Positions 51,827 through 60,578 of a DNA stretch of 64,000 nucleotides are shown piece after piece. Each line of letters starts with the position of its first letter. Within the stretch, counting starts at the first letter, position 1. The notes below the pieces were generated by a model, which saw only the letters and a list, made by a program, of their open reading frames with translations, was not told where the DNA came from and did no database searches. The position numbers were made by a program, and so were the translations under genes. The stretch spans positions 42,020 to 106,019 of the forward strand of contig JANYLB010000052.1 in assembly GCA_025363815.1 (NCBI GenBank). Reading direction: 5' to 3'. Origin of the DNA: Actinomycetes bacterium (GTDB lineage: Bacteria > Actinomycetota > Acidimicrobiia > IMCC26256 > JANYLB01).

Positions 51827-54471
51827 CCGGAGTCCGGCGCGCGTTCGAGACGGCCCGGACCTTCCCGCTCGACCCCTTCCAGGTCCGTGCCCTCGATGCC
51901 CTCGACGAGGGCCGATCCGTTCTTGTGGCCGCGCCGACCGGCGCGGGAAAGACCGTCGTCGCCGAGTACGCGGTGGCCCTCGCACTCGACGTAGGGGCGA
52001 AGGCCTTTTACACCACACCGTTGAAAGCGCTCTCGAACCAGAAGTACGCCGACCTCGCCCGTGAGCACGGCTCGGCCAAGGTAGGCCTCCTGACCGGTGA
52101 CAACGCTGTCAACGGCAACGCGCCGGCAGTGGTGATGACCACTGAGGTGCTCAGGAACATGGTCTACGCGCGGAGCCCGGCTCTCGACGGCCTCCGGTGG
52201 GTGGTCCTTGACGAAGTCCACTACCTCCAGAACCCCTATCGGGGGGCGGTGTGGGAAGAGGTGATCATCCACCTGCCCCGCCAAGTGGGCCTGGTGTGCC
52301 TGTCGGCGACGGTGTCGAACGCCGAGGAGTTCGCAGACTGGCTGCGAACCGTCCGCGGCGACACCACCGTTGTCATCGAGGAGCGCCGGCCGGTCGATCT
52401 CACCAACCTCTACCTCGTCGGCGAGAAGGGAAACGACACTCTCCACCTGCTGCCCACCTTCGTCGCCGACGACCATGGTGAACCGCGGCCGAATCCCGAA
52501 GCCGCGCGACTCGACGCGCGCGGTGCGCGCGACACCGGTCGGCGGGCCGGAGGGTCTGACAATCGACCCGGCGCCCGCGGTGGCCGCCTCCGAGCGCCCC
52601 GCCGGGCCGACTACGTGGAGCGGCTCTCGGCGGAGAAGATGCTGCCGGCGATCTCGTTCGTGTTCAGCCGAGCCGGATGTGACCAGGCCGTAGAGCAGTG
52701 CGTGGCCGCGGGTCTACGACTTACCGATGCCGCTGAACGGGATCAGATCCGACGCATCGCCGATGCCCACACCGATTCTCTGACCGATGCCGACCTCGAT
52801 GCGCTCCATGGCCGCGAGTGGAGGCACGGCCTCGAATGCGGATTCGCCTCGCACCACGCGGGGATGGTCCCGCCGATGAAAGAAGCGGTAGAGGAGGCCT
52901 TCGCGAACGGGTTGGTCAAGGTCGTCTTCGCGACGGAAACCCTCTCCCTGGGCATCAACATGCCCGCGCGCTCTGTGGTGATCGAGAAGCTGTCGAAGTT
53001 CACCGGCGAACGCCACGAGTTCCTGACGCCGGGGGAGTACACGCAACTGACTGGCCGGGCCGGGCGGCGTGGGATCGACGACCGGGGTTACGCGATCGTC
53101 TGCTGGAGCCCGTTCGTGCCTTTCGATCAGCTCGCTGGGCTCGCGTCGCGTCGCACCTACGCGCTGACGTCGTCGTTCCGGCCGACCTACAACATGACCG
53201 CGAACCTCGTGCATCGCTATGAACCCGAGCAGGCCCACCACCTGCTGAACCTCTCCTTCGCGCAGTACCGGTACGACCGCGACGTCGTCGCGATCGAACG
53301 CCGACTCGAGCGCGACCGCGAATTGCTGAGTCGTCACCTTGTGGATGCCGAGTGTGAGCGGGGCGATGTCGCCGAGTACCGCTCGCTCATCGCCGCGGCC
53401 GATTCGGCCCGTCGGGTCGAGCGGGCCGAGCAACGAATCCCCGCCGCGATAGCGGCGCTGCGCCCCGGTGATGTGCTCGTCGTCCCGCACGGTCAGGGAC
53501 GTGTGGTCGTCGTCAAGCATGATCACGGCCGCGGTGGACCGCGTGTTCTTGCAGTGGGGAAGGGCCGTGAGCTCGTGCGGCTCGGAACGTCTGACTTCGA
53601 CGCTCCGCCCAAAGCCACAACGACGATCGAGCTCCCGGTGCCGTGCCAGCCACGAAACCCCGCATTTCGCCGCGCCGCCGCCGACGCGCTCGGCAAGGCC
53701 CGATCCGACCCACGAGCCGAGACCGAATCAGAATCCGGCGACGAGGCGTCTGATCCGGCGCGACACCCTGTCGCTTCGTGTCCCGAGCGTTCGCGGCACA
53801 TGAAGGCTGCCATCGCGGCAGAGCGGGCCACGCGCGACGTGAACCGGCTCGAACGCCGGGTCCGGAGGCGAAACGAGAGCCTTGCCCGTCAGTTCGACCG
53901 CGTGCATCGGGTCCTGGAGGCCTGGGGCTACATAGACGGCTGGATGCTCACTGACGGTGGCCGACTGCTAATGCGCATCTACTCGGAATGCGACCTGATC
54001 GTCGCAGAAGCAACGCGGCGCGGCCTGTTTGACGGCTTGACCGCACCCGAGCTCGCCGGCCTCGCGTCGTGCTTCTCCTACGAGCGCCGCGGCGCCGACG
54101 GTGCCGCGCCTCGCCCGCCCGAGACGTGGTCGTCGGCCATGGTGAAGCGTCGCTATCGCGAGATCGAACGGATCAGGCGTGACCTCGTCGTAGACGAAAA
54201 CGAGGCGGGGCTTCCCGAAATCAGGGCCCCCGATCCGGGCCTCTCAGCTTCTATGCACGACTGGGCCGCCGGAACAGATCTGGCCGACGTGCTGGCAGAT
54301 GACGACGAGCTCACGGGGGGCGACTTCGTGAGGAACGTGAAGCAGTGCATAGACCTGTTGCGCCAGATCGGAGACATCGCGCCCGTTGCCGAGACCGCGT
54401 CGACGGCCCGGGCCGCGGCCGACGCATGCTTTCGCGGGGTGGTCGCCGCCTCGAGCGTGATCCAGACGTGA
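51823..54471 (+). CDS. helY: DEAD/DEAH-box RNA helicase, Ski2/HelY type
   Basis: An 882-residue superfamily 2 helicase. An N-terminal aromatic FPLDPFQ, Walker A APTGAGKT (37-44), motif II VLDEVHYLQN, motif III SATVSNAEEF and motif VI QLTGRAGRRGID are all visible. It continues into the long beta-barrel/arch and a C-terminal DSHCT domain (EAWGYIDGWMLTDGGRLLMRIYSE). Residues ~223-260 form an Arg/Gly-rich low-complexity stretch. Actinobacterial HelY is genetically next to tatAC, as here; RNA processing or decay is the likely role. Confidence 0.92.
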   Translation: MTGVRRAFETARTFPLDPFQVRALDALDEGRSVLVAAPTGAGKTVVAEYAVALALDVGAKAFYTTPLKALSNQKYADLAREHGSAKVGLLTGDNAVNGNAPAVVMTTEVLRNMVYARSPALDGLRWVVLDEVHYLQNPYRGAVWEEVIIHLPRQVGLVCLSATVSNAEEFADWLRTVRGDTTVVIEERRPVDLTNLYLVGEKGNDTLHLLPTFVADDHGEPRPNPEAARLDARGARDTGRRAGGSDNRPGARGGRLRAPRRADYVERLSAEKMLPAISFVFSRAGCDQAVEQCVAAGLRLTDAAERDQIRRIADAHTDSLTDADLDALHGREWRHGLECGFASHHAGMVPPMKEAVEEAFANGLVKVVFATETLSLGINMPARSVVIEKLSKFTGERHEFLTPGEYTQLTGRAGRRGIDDRGYAIVCWSPFVPFDQLAGLASRRTYALTSSFRPTYNMTANLVHRYEPEQAHHLLNLSFAQYRYDRDVVAIERRLERDRELLSRHLVDAECERGDVAEYRSLIAAADSARRVERAEQRIPAAIAALRPGDVLVVPHGQGRVVVVKHDHGRGGPRVLAVGKGRELVRLGTSDFDAPPKATTTIELPVPCQPRNPAFRRAAADALGKARSDPRAETESESGDEASDPARHPVASCPERSRHMKAAIAAERATRDVNRLERRVRRRNESLARQFDRVHRVLEAWGYIDGWMLTDGGRLLMRIYSECDLIVAEATRRGLFDGLTAPELAGLASCFSYERRGADGAAPRPPETWSSAMVKRRYREIERIRRDLVVDENEAGLPEIRAPDPGLSASMHDWAAGTDLADVLADDDELTGGDFVRNVKQCIDLLRQIGDIAPVAETASTARAAADACFRGVVAASSVIQT

Positions 54472-54484
54472 GCGGGCGAACGGC

Positions 54485-55162
54485 GTGATCCGCAAGGGCA
54501 AGCCGTGGGGCTCGGCGGCGTCAGACCGGCCTGATCTCGAGGTCGTCGGCGGCGACGCAGACCTCGCGCGCAGCGTGGTCGCCGGAGCTCCGGTTCCGCT
54601 CTTCGGTTACCGACCCAGCGCCGGTGCCGACCTTGCTAGCGCGCTGGGTCTGTCAATGGATTCGCAGCGGGTCACCGAGCTATCCGTCGACGCGCTCGAG
54701 GTCGAGCTGCTCGAGATCGGATCGGAGTCGGGCGTGGCGCGTATCGCGGTGAACGCGGTCGTGCTCGGCACCGCACCGGACCGACTCACCCGGTGGACGC
54801 GACGCCGCTCGGTCGAGGTCACGATCAATGGCCGGTCAGTGTGGTCAGGGCGCGCCGCCGGGGTCGTCGTCGCCAACGGTCAGTTTCTCCGAGGCCGCGA
54901 CATCGCACCGAGGGGCCATCCAGGCGATGGCAGGATCGAGGCCCAGGTGTACGCCCTGGAGCCGGGGGATCGAGCGGAGATGCGCCGCCGGCTCGCCACC
55001 GGTACCCACGTGCCTCATCCATTCATCCTGGAGCGGTCGGGACGAGTGGTCGAGGTCGAGGGATCGTCTCCGCTACCAGTAGAGGTCGACGGTCTCCGCT
55101 GGGAGCCGACATCTCGGGTCCGGGTCACCGTGGTCCCGGGAGCGCTTCGGATCCTCGTATGA
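54485..55162 (+). CDS. Protein related to the C-terminal domain of diacylglycerol/lipid kinases
   Basis: A 225-residue protein with the beta-sandwich pattern of the YegS/DgkB C-terminal half: VEVTINGRSVWSGRAAGVVVANGQFLRG and PGDGRIEAQVYALE, then LPVEVDGLRWEPTSRVRVTVVPGALRIL. The catalytic N-terminal GGDGT domain is absent, so it is probably not a kinase by itself and may bind lipid or regulate a partner. Start GTG 54485, 13 bases after helY. Family call is moderately certain. Confidence 0.5.
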   Translation: MIRKGKPWGSAASDRPDLEVVGGDADLARSVVAGAPVPLFGYRPSAGADLASALGLSMDSQRVTELSVDALEVELLEIGSESGVARIAVNAVVLGTAPDRLTRWTRRRSVEVTINGRSVWSGRAAGVVVANGQFLRGRDIAPRGHPGDGRIEAQVYALEPGDRAEMRRRLATGTHVPHPFILERSGRVVEVEGSSPLPVEVDGLRWEPTSRVRVTVVPGALRILV

Positions 55163-55212
55163 AATCTCCATATCGGGTCGGCCCCATCCCCGCAGGGCCA
55201 TGGACCCACCGG

Positions 55213-55218
55213 TAAGAT
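55213..55218 (+). promoter_or_regulatory. -10 element (TAAGAT) of the ThyX-like gene
   Basis: TAAGAT, a 9-base spacer and ATG at 55228, without a ribosome-binding site. Confidence 0.45.
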
Positions 55219-55227
55219 CATTGGTCC

Positions 55228-56826
55228 ATGGTGTACGCGGAGGAGCGCTTCACGCCCGAGGAGGAGGCCGTCCTCCGCCCGTACTTCACGAACCTCGACC
55301 GACCGGTTTATGCCGTCGTCAACCTCCCCGAGGTCGTGAAAGGTGCGTTGTTCGCGCGCTACTCGCGCAGCCCGAAGAGCCTCCGCCGGCTCTTCCTCGA
55401 CGAATTCGTCGGCGATCTTGATCTGACGGGCGATCTCACCGTCGACGCGACCGTCGGGCTCAAGCGAGCCGAAGAGCTCTACGACCGCGTGTTCCTCGAA
55501 TACGGCGACGACTCCGTCGCGCAGCTCGGTGGTGTTCACCTCGCGTGCGAACAGGCGTCGAACATGCTCACAAAGGTCCTCGAATGGGGCCGGATCATGT
55601 CGTACATGGAGCAATCGACGCGCTACATCCCATACGACGCTCGCCTCGCCGGGCGTTACCGGTACTACCGCGACCCAGATGTGGTGGGTTCACCACTAGG
55701 CGCGCGCTATGTCGGCGACATGGACGCGCTCTTCGACACCTACGTCTCGCTGCAGCCGCAGATGCTCGACTGGGCACGAGAGCGGTACCCCAAGCAGTCC
55801 GACGATTCCGATTTTGTCTACAAGCAGAGCATCAAGGCGAAGGCCTGTGATGCCGTGCGCGGGATCTTGCCGGCTGCGACCCTCTCGAATGTAGGCGTGT
55901 ACGGATCGGGCCAGGCCTTCGAGGCGCTATTGCTGCGCATGCGCGCCCACCCGCTGCCCGAGGCCCACGCCTACGCACAGATCATTCTCGAGGAGCTGCG
56001 GAAGGTCATTCCGTCGTTCGTTGCCCGCGTCGATCGGCCCGATCGTGGAGGTGCCTGGACCGACTATCTCGAGGAGACCCGGACCGAGACCGAATCTGTC
56101 GTCAGCCGCCTCTTCGGCGATGCCGAACCAGAGCCCCGTCCGGCGGTGGTCCTCACCGATTTTGATCCCGAGGGCGAAGACAAGCTGCTCGCGGCGATCT
56201 GCTACCCGGTGACCCAGCTCCCCGAAGACCAGGTGCTCGCCCGCGTCCGACGCCTCTCCGCTGACGATCGTGTCTCATTGCTCCGCGCCGCCGTCGGCGA
56301 TCGCGACAACCGCCGACACCGGCCAGGGCGCGCGTTCGAACGCACCGGCTACCGCTTCGACGTGCTCGCCGACTATGGCGCGTTCCGCGACCTGCAACGT
56401 CATCGCATGCTCACAATCGAATGGCAGGGTCTCTCACCACGCCACGGCTACGACACTCCCGAAGCGGTGGTCGAAGCCGGCCTCGACACCGAGTTCAACG
56501 AGGCAATGACGCGTTCCGCGGAGCTTTACGACACACTCGCCCCCGGCTTCCACGAGCAATCTTCGTACGCGGTCTCGCTCGCCTACCGAATCCGCTTCGT
56601 GATGCAGATGAACGCGCGCGAAGCGATGCACGTCCTCGAGCTGCGGAGCTCACCTCAGGGTCATCCCGCTTACCGCCGGGTGGTGCAGGAGATGCACCGA
56701 CTGATCGCGGAAGAAGCAGGGCACCACGCGATTGCGGCGGCGATGCAGCACGTCGACCACGCGACGTATGACCTCGAACGCCTTGAGTCGGAACGCGCGG
56801 CCGAACGCCGCCGCGCGGCGCGCTGA
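55228..56826 (+). CDS. Tandem ThyX-like (flavin-dependent thymidylate synthase-like) protein
   Basis: A 532-residue protein, about twice the usual ThyX length, made of two ThyX-like repeats. ThyX enzymes carry RHR-x7-S. Here the N-half has EWGRIMSYMEQSTRY (WGR at 120-122, Ser130 retained, RHR lost), while the C-half has RHRMLTIEWQG (RHR at 391-393, Ser position replaced by Gly401). Later conserved segments also occur in both halves (ILPAATLSNVGVYGSGQ versus MQMNAREAMHVLELRSS). It may be an active enzyme with a composite site, or a flavin/nucleotide-binding paralog. It is in a single-gene unit with a leaderless start. Confidence 0.78.
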   Translation: MVYAEERFTPEEEAVLRPYFTNLDRPVYAVVNLPEVVKGALFARYSRSPKSLRRLFLDEFVGDLDLTGDLTVDATVGLKRAEELYDRVFLEYGDDSVAQLGGVHLACEQASNMLTKVLEWGRIMSYMEQSTRYIPYDARLAGRYRYYRDPDVVGSPLGARYVGDMDALFDTYVSLQPQMLDWARERYPKQSDDSDFVYKQSIKAKACDAVRGILPAATLSNVGVYGSGQAFEALLLRMRAHPLPEAHAYAQIILEELRKVIPSFVARVDRPDRGGAWTDYLEETRTETESVVSRLFGDAEPEPRPAVVLTDFDPEGEDKLLAAICYPVTQLPEDQVLARVRRLSADDRVSLLRAAVGDRDNRRHRPGRAFERTGYRFDVLADYGAFRDLQRHRMLTIEWQGLSPRHGYDTPEAVVEAGLDTEFNEAMTRSAELYDTLAPGFHEQSSYAVSLAYRIRFVMQMNAREAMHVLELRSSPQGHPAYRRVVQEMHRLIAEEAGHHAIAAAMQHVDHATYDLERLESERAAERRRAAR

Positions 56827-56909
56827 TGCAACTTTTTTATTCACATCTCTGACCAGGATCGACGCGCCGCGGATGCAGGTCACCGGCATTGTGCTTCGCG
56901 CGCTCCCGC

Positions 56910-56938
56910 TTGACAGCACCCCCGCCATCGGGCGAAAT
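56910..56938 (+). promoter_or_regulatory. Candidate promoter: consensus -35 (TTGACA) with weak -10
   Basis: TTGACA, a 17-base spacer and CGAAAT. A consensus -35 is rare in this GC-rich sequence. It would transcribe the structured element at 57008-57098, giving either a small RNA or a long 5' leader for the DUF4193 gene. Confidence 0.35.
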
Positions 56939-57007
56939 AGCACTCGTCCCTGCACTTCCGGTCCTTCCGGTTCGGGAGCCGTCGGATGGGCGCAGTGGGC
57001 CGACGGG

Positions 57008-57098
57008 GGGTTCAGGAGACCCAGTAGAGAACGCTGGAATAACCTCGCCGCGCGGAGCGGTGCGGGCCAAACAGTGGCCCCAAAGGTCTCCTGAACCC
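57008..57098 (+). ncRNA. Candidate structured RNA closed by a 14-bp stem
   Basis: GGGTTCAGGAGACC (57008-57021) and its exact complement GGTCTCCTGAACCC (57085-57098) enclose 63 bases. Inside are a hairpin GGGCC/GGCCC (57064-57068 and 57076-57080, 7-base loop) and a further GC-rich stem-forming part around 57045-57062. A multi-branched RNA of ~91 bases is plausible. It matches no RNA family I recognise. Strand assumed from the upstream TTGACA and the downstream gene. Confidence 0.35.
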
Positions 57099-57193
57099 AC
57101 CACCTTCACCCCGTCGCCAGGCCCGAGCGGTCCGCGAGAGACCGAGCGGAAATACATCTCCTCACAAGTGGTTCTGCTCACCGAGCTCAGGGC

Positions 57194-57199
57194 TATACT
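57194..57199 (+). promoter_or_regulatory. -10 element (TATACT) for the DUF4193 gene
   Basis: TATACT, two mismatches from consensus or better, 61 bases ahead of the ATG at 57260. No strong -35 at the expected distance. Confidence 0.4.
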
Positions 57200-57259
57200 G
57201 CGCGCCCCCGAGGCCCGAGCTGAGCCCGCGGACCCCCCGACTCCCGAGCCAGTGAGCGC

Positions 57260-57742
57260 ATGAGCGACGAAGATTTCGACGACGAACCCGATCTCGAAGA
57301 CGAGGCCGAAGGCGAAGAGCTCGAGGAGCTCGAAGACGACGGCGAGACCGAAGACGCCCTCGTCGATGTCGCCGACGTGGAGGCCGTGATCGCCGATGCT
57401 CCCGATGGCACCGTCGCGCCGGTACCGGCAGCCGACGCCAAGGCTCCTGCCAAAACGGGTGATGACGATGATGACGATGATGTCGTCGACCTCGAGGAGG
57501 AGCACCACCCCGACGACATCGAAGATGCGCTCGACGTGCTTCTCAAGGAGAAGACGGTCGCCGAGCGCCTCGATGAGGACGAGCTCGACGACGAGTCCGA
57601 TGATGACGAGCCCGACGACAGGGGCTCGAACCGGATCACCCCGCGGCGCGCCGACGAGTTCCTGTGCTCGTCGTGCTTCCTCGTTCTCCCGTTGAGTCAA
57701 CTCGCCGACGAGAAGCGCCAACTCTGCCGCGACTGCGTTTAA
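57260..57742 (+). CDS. DUF4193 family acidic zinc-ribbon protein
   Basis: A 160-residue protein: a ~110-residue very acidic region (runs of Asp/Glu) and a C-terminal zinc ribbon with Cys136, Cys139, Cys156 and Cys159 (CSSCFLVLPLSQLADEKRQLCRDC), the hallmark of DUF4193. This member has a longer acidic part than mycobacterial homologues (~100 residues). It is widespread in actinobacteria and of unknown function; acidic plus Zn-ribbon makes a nucleic-acid or RNA-polymerase-associated role conceivable. Confidence 0.8.
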   Translation: MSDEDFDDEPDLEDEAEGEELEELEDDGETEDALVDVADVEAVIADAPDGTVAPVPAADAKAPAKTGDDDDDDDVVDLEEEHHPDDIEDALDVLLKEKTVAERLDEDELDDESDDDEPDDRGSNRITPRRADEFLCSSCFLVLPLSQLADEKRQLCRDCV

Positions 57743-57762
57743 CGCCCGACTCGAGGGAACGC

Positions 57763-59367
57763 GTGCTCGAAACCGATCCTGGGGCGGGCAATCGCCCGAG
57801 CCCTCTGGGGTCGGGGAGCCGACGGGGCGTGTTCCGCCGCCCACCGAGCTGGTGGGCACGGCTCGGTGCAGCTCTCGCCGCTGGGCTCCTCCTCGCGGCG
57901 GCATACCCGCCATACGACCTGGGCCTTATCGCGCTGGTCGGGCTGATCCCGCTCCTCTGGGCATGGCATGGCGCGGGGCCGGGGCGTGCCGCGGGATTCG
58001 GCTTCGCCGCCGGCGTCGTCTTCTTCGGCATCACCTTGGCGTGGACGAGCAACGTCGGTCTCGTCGCCGCGATCGCCCTGACCCTGGCCCAGGCCGGCTA
58101 CTGGGCCCTAGCAGGGGCAATCGTCTCCGGGCTCGGCCGGCTCGCGATCCGAGGCCCTTGGGTCACCGCCGCGATCTGGGTCCTGGCGGAGGCGGCTCGG
58201 GGCCGCTTCCCGCTCGGGGGCATGCCTTGGGCCGAAGCGGGGATGGCTCTGCACAACGTGTCGCCGGCCCGGGCGCTCGCGACATTCGGTGGGGTACCGC
58301 TCGTCTCGTTTCTCGTCGTCGCATTCAACGCGGCCCTCCTCGATGCGGCACTTGCGGGGCGGGCTCGAACTGTCCGGCCCCTCGTTGCTGCCGGCGCCGG
58401 GATCCTCGCCGTTCTTCTCGTGACCAGCGGGGCCGTCGCCGGTCGGTTCGAGCCCCGACCGCTCCGCCAGGTCCGCTACGCACTGATCCAGGGCAATGAC
58501 CAAGACCGGCGGCTCACCCTGGGCGAGATTGCCTCCGGATACCTGACCAACAAGCACCTCGCCCTCGCCAACGGACTCCGCGGCGAATACGACCTCATCG
58601 TCTTCCCTGAGTCGGCCCTCGAAACCGACCCCGAAACCGACCCCGTGCTCCACGCGCAGATCGTGCAAGTGGCCAGACAGCACAACAGCGCCGTCATGGT
58701 CAATACGATCTCCGTCGGGCCCGGCGACAAGGAGTTCAACACCAACCGCCTCTACGGCCCGACGGGCGCGCTCGTCGGCTCGTACTCCAAGCAGCATCTC
58801 GTACCGTTCGGGGAGTATGTGCCGTGGGGAGGGTGGCCCCGCGACGTGATCCCGGCCCTGGCAGCCCAGGTCTCGCGAGACTTCACCCGCGGCAACAAGA
58901 CCGTCGTATTCCACGCGAAGTCGAACCGTATCGGCACGGTCATCTGCTTCGAGTCGGCATTCTCGCCGCTCGTGCGGTCCAGTGTGCGCGCCGGTGCCGG
59001 GCTCCTCGTGGTCACGACGAACAATCGCTCCTACCGCCATTCCGCGCTCTCGGTCCAGCACCTCGCGACGAGCCAGATGCGAGCTGCCGAGACCGCCCGT
59101 CCGGTCCTGCACGCCGCGGTCTCGGGCATTACCGGTGTGATCGACGCTTCGGGCCGGGTCGTACAGACAAACCCGCTGTTCCACAACGCGGTGGTCGAGG
59201 GACGGATCACCGCGATGACCGGAGAGACGCCCTATGTGCGGTACGGCGAGTGGGTGGTGTGGGGGAGCGGCCTCCTCCTGATGGGGGCCGTCATCACCGC
59301 CGTTACTCGCCGTACACTGGCAGTCCGGAATCGGGGCACCGCCGAAGCCAGGAGCGAGAACAAGTGA
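57763..59367 (+). CDS. lnt: Apolipoprotein N-acyltransferase
   Basis: A 534-residue membrane enzyme that N-acylates the diacylglyceryl-Cys of lipoproteins. About six N-terminal spans precede a nitrilase-fold domain whose Glu-Lys-Cys triad is visible: VFPESALE, SKQHLVPFGEYVP and GTVICFESAF. A C-terminal span follows (VVWGSGLLLMGAVITAVT). GTG 57763 is the start just before the first span region; upstream codons fall in the DUF4193 gene. It overlaps the next gene by GTGA. Confidence 0.88.
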   Translation: MLETDPGAGNRPSPLGSGSRRGVFRRPPSWWARLGAALAAGLLLAAAYPPYDLGLIALVGLIPLLWAWHGAGPGRAAGFGFAAGVVFFGITLAWTSNVGLVAAIALTLAQAGYWALAGAIVSGLGRLAIRGPWVTAAIWVLAEAARGRFPLGGMPWAEAGMALHNVSPARALATFGGVPLVSFLVVAFNAALLDAALAGRARTVRPLVAAGAGILAVLLVTSGAVAGRFEPRPLRQVRYALIQGNDQDRRLTLGEIASGYLTNKHLALANGLRGEYDLIVFPESALETDPETDPVLHAQIVQVARQHNSAVMVNTISVGPGDKEFNTNRLYGPTGALVGSYSKQHLVPFGEYVPWGGWPRDVIPALAAQVSRDFTRGNKTVVFHAKSNRIGTVICFESAFSPLVRSSVRAGAGLLVVTTNNRSYRHSALSVQHLATSQMRAAETARPVLHAAVSGITGVIDASGRVVQTNPLFHNAVVEGRITAMTGETPYVRYGEWVVWGSGLLLMGAVITAVTRRTLAVRNRGTAEARSENK

Positions 59368-59981
59368 GTGAGTCGTCACCGGTCGAACGGGCACTCGACG
59401 TCGTCGTATACGCGCCGCTCGGCGTCGCCATGTTCGCACGAGACGCGCTCCCGGGGATCGCGGGAATGCTGGTGGCCCGAGGCCGTTCCGAGATCGACAA
59501 CCGGCGCAGGCACGTCTCCCAGCAGGTGACCCAAGCGAAGACGATCGGCCAGTTCGCGGTTCGATTCGGCGGGCCCGAGGTGAAGCGACGCGTCGAGGGC
59601 GGTGTCGCCAGTGCCAGGGCCGCGGCAGAGACGACTCTCGGCACGCTCGCCGCCACTCACGGGCCCGGCACCGGCGTCCACCCCGAGCCCGAGCCGAAAC
59701 GGGCACCGGCCGCCGCCGCGACCAACGGACATCGATCCTTCGGCTCTACCAACGGGCCGAGCGCGACCGCCGCATCGGCTCCAAGCGAGGCAAGGACCGA
59801 CGCACCGGCACCGCCGGTCGCCGCGTTGGCTATTCCCGAGTATGACGAGCTGTCGGCGAGTCAGGTCGTCGGGCGTCTCGACGGTCTCGCCGACGCGGAC
59901 CTCGAGACTGTGAACGCCTACGAGAGCGCACACCGCAACCGGCGCACGATCCTCGGAAAGATCGCGCAGCTCCGCAAATAA
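59364..59981 (+). CDS. Hypothetical protein with conserved C-terminal helical motif
   Basis: A 205-residue protein coupled to lnt (GTGA overlap). An N-terminal conserved part (VERALDVVVYAPLGVAMFARDALP) is followed by a helical, charged middle, an Ala/Pro/Thr-rich linker (~100-155) and a conserved tail IPEYDELSASQVVGRLDGL...YESAHRNRRTILGKIAQL. Tails of this kind occur in several actinobacterial membrane- or cell-envelope-associated proteins. Function unknown. Confidence 0.65.
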   Translation: MSESSPVERALDVVVYAPLGVAMFARDALPGIAGMLVARGRSEIDNRRRHVSQQVTQAKTIGQFAVRFGGPEVKRRVEGGVASARAAAETTLGTLAATHGPGTGVHPEPEPKRAPAAAATNGHRSFGSTNGPSATAASAPSEARTDAPAPPVAALAIPEYDELSASQVVGRLDGLADADLETVNAYESAHRNRRTILGKIAQLRK

Positions 59982-60463
59982 TGGAGCACGCGCGCGCAGC
60001 ATGCGCCGATGACATCGCCGAGATTGCGTTGCTCGCGCAGCTACTCCTGGACGAACTCGCGCCGACCCGCGGCGGTGCACTCTGGGCCCGTCGCGAACGA
60101 CGAGACGGCCCGTATGAAACCACATACGGCGCGTTGCTCACCCGTGACGACGCTTTCGTTGTCGTCGGAACGGTGCACGACGTCGTCGTTGGCTTCGGCG
60201 TCGTGCTGGCTGAGGCCCTGCGCGATGGGGGAGTGCTGGGGGTGATTACCGATCTATTCGTGCACCCGGAGGCCCGAAGTGTCGGGGTGGGGGAGGCGAT
60301 GATCGGATGTCTCGTCGCCTATTGCACCGAGCACCACTGCGTCGGGATCGACGCGCTTGTGCTTCCCGGTCATCGCGCCGCGAAGAACTTCTTCGAAGAG
60401 TCGGGATTCACCGCCCGCGCACTCGTGATGCACCACAAGCCGGCATCGGTGCCGGGGGAGTGA
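59981..60463 (+). CDS. GNAT family N-acetyltransferase
   Basis: A 160-residue acyl-CoA-dependent transferase. The acetyl-CoA loop is in FVHPEARSVGVGEAMIGCLV, followed by GIDALVLPGHRAAKNFFEESGFTARALVM, the usual motif B region. The ATG shares its A with the preceding TAA stop. Acceptor unknown. Last gene of the lnt unit. Confidence 0.82.
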   Translation: MEHARAACADDIAEIALLAQLLLDELAPTRGGALWARRERRDGPYETTYGALLTRDDAFVVVGTVHDVVVGFGVVLAEALRDGGVLGVITDLFVHPEARSVGVGEAMIGCLVAYCTEHHCVGIDALVLPGHRAAKNFFEESGFTARALVMHHKPASVPGE

Positions 60464-60505
60464 GACACGGGATCTAGGTCGCGGCGTCGGCCAGATGATG
60501 CCCGG

Positions 60506-60548
60506 CCCTTCCTGCGCCCGGCTGTCTAAACTCCGAGCGCAGGAAGGG
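60506..60548 (+). promoter_or_regulatory. 12-bp inverted repeat around a -10 (TAAACT): promoter/operator candidate
   Basis: CCCTTCCTGCGC (60506-60517) and GCGCAGGAAGGG (60537-60548) are perfect complements separated by 19 bases that hold TAAACT at 60527-60532. A dimeric regulator could cover the promoter core, or the transcript could fold at its 5' end. It stands upstream of the small-paralog pair. Confidence 0.4.
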
Positions 60549-60578
60549 GCGCGAACCTGCACTGTGGTGAGGAGGCTG

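Larger units (their letters stand above)
56827..57259. other. 433-base intergenic region with promoter and RNA-like structure
   Basis: No credible coding sequence. It holds a T6 run at 56833-56838 just after the ThyX-like gene, a perfect TTGACA -35 at 56910-56915, a 14-base inverted repeat at 57008-57021/57085-57098 enclosing smaller hairpins, and a TATACT hexamer at 57194-57199. Open frames crossing it lack family similarity and typical codon bias. Confidence 0.5.

Noticed and set aside
56826..56840. T6 run after the ThyX-like gene as an intrinsic terminator
   Set aside because: The GC palindrome at the gene's end is not adjacent to the T-run; 10+ unpaired bases intervene.
57008..57098. Inverted repeats read as a miniature transposable element
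   Set aside because: No target-site duplication flanks the 14-base repeats, there is no second copy in the window, and internal stems fit RNA structure better.
56889..57263. 124-codon plus-strand frame in the intergenic gap before DUF4193
   Set aside because: Pro/Arg/Ser-rich, no start signal, crosses the inverted repeat and has no codon preference like neighbouring genes.
58108..59706. 532-codon minus-strand open frame across lnt
   Set aside because: Antisense to Lnt with its full catalytic triad; composition typical of GC-driven spurious frames.
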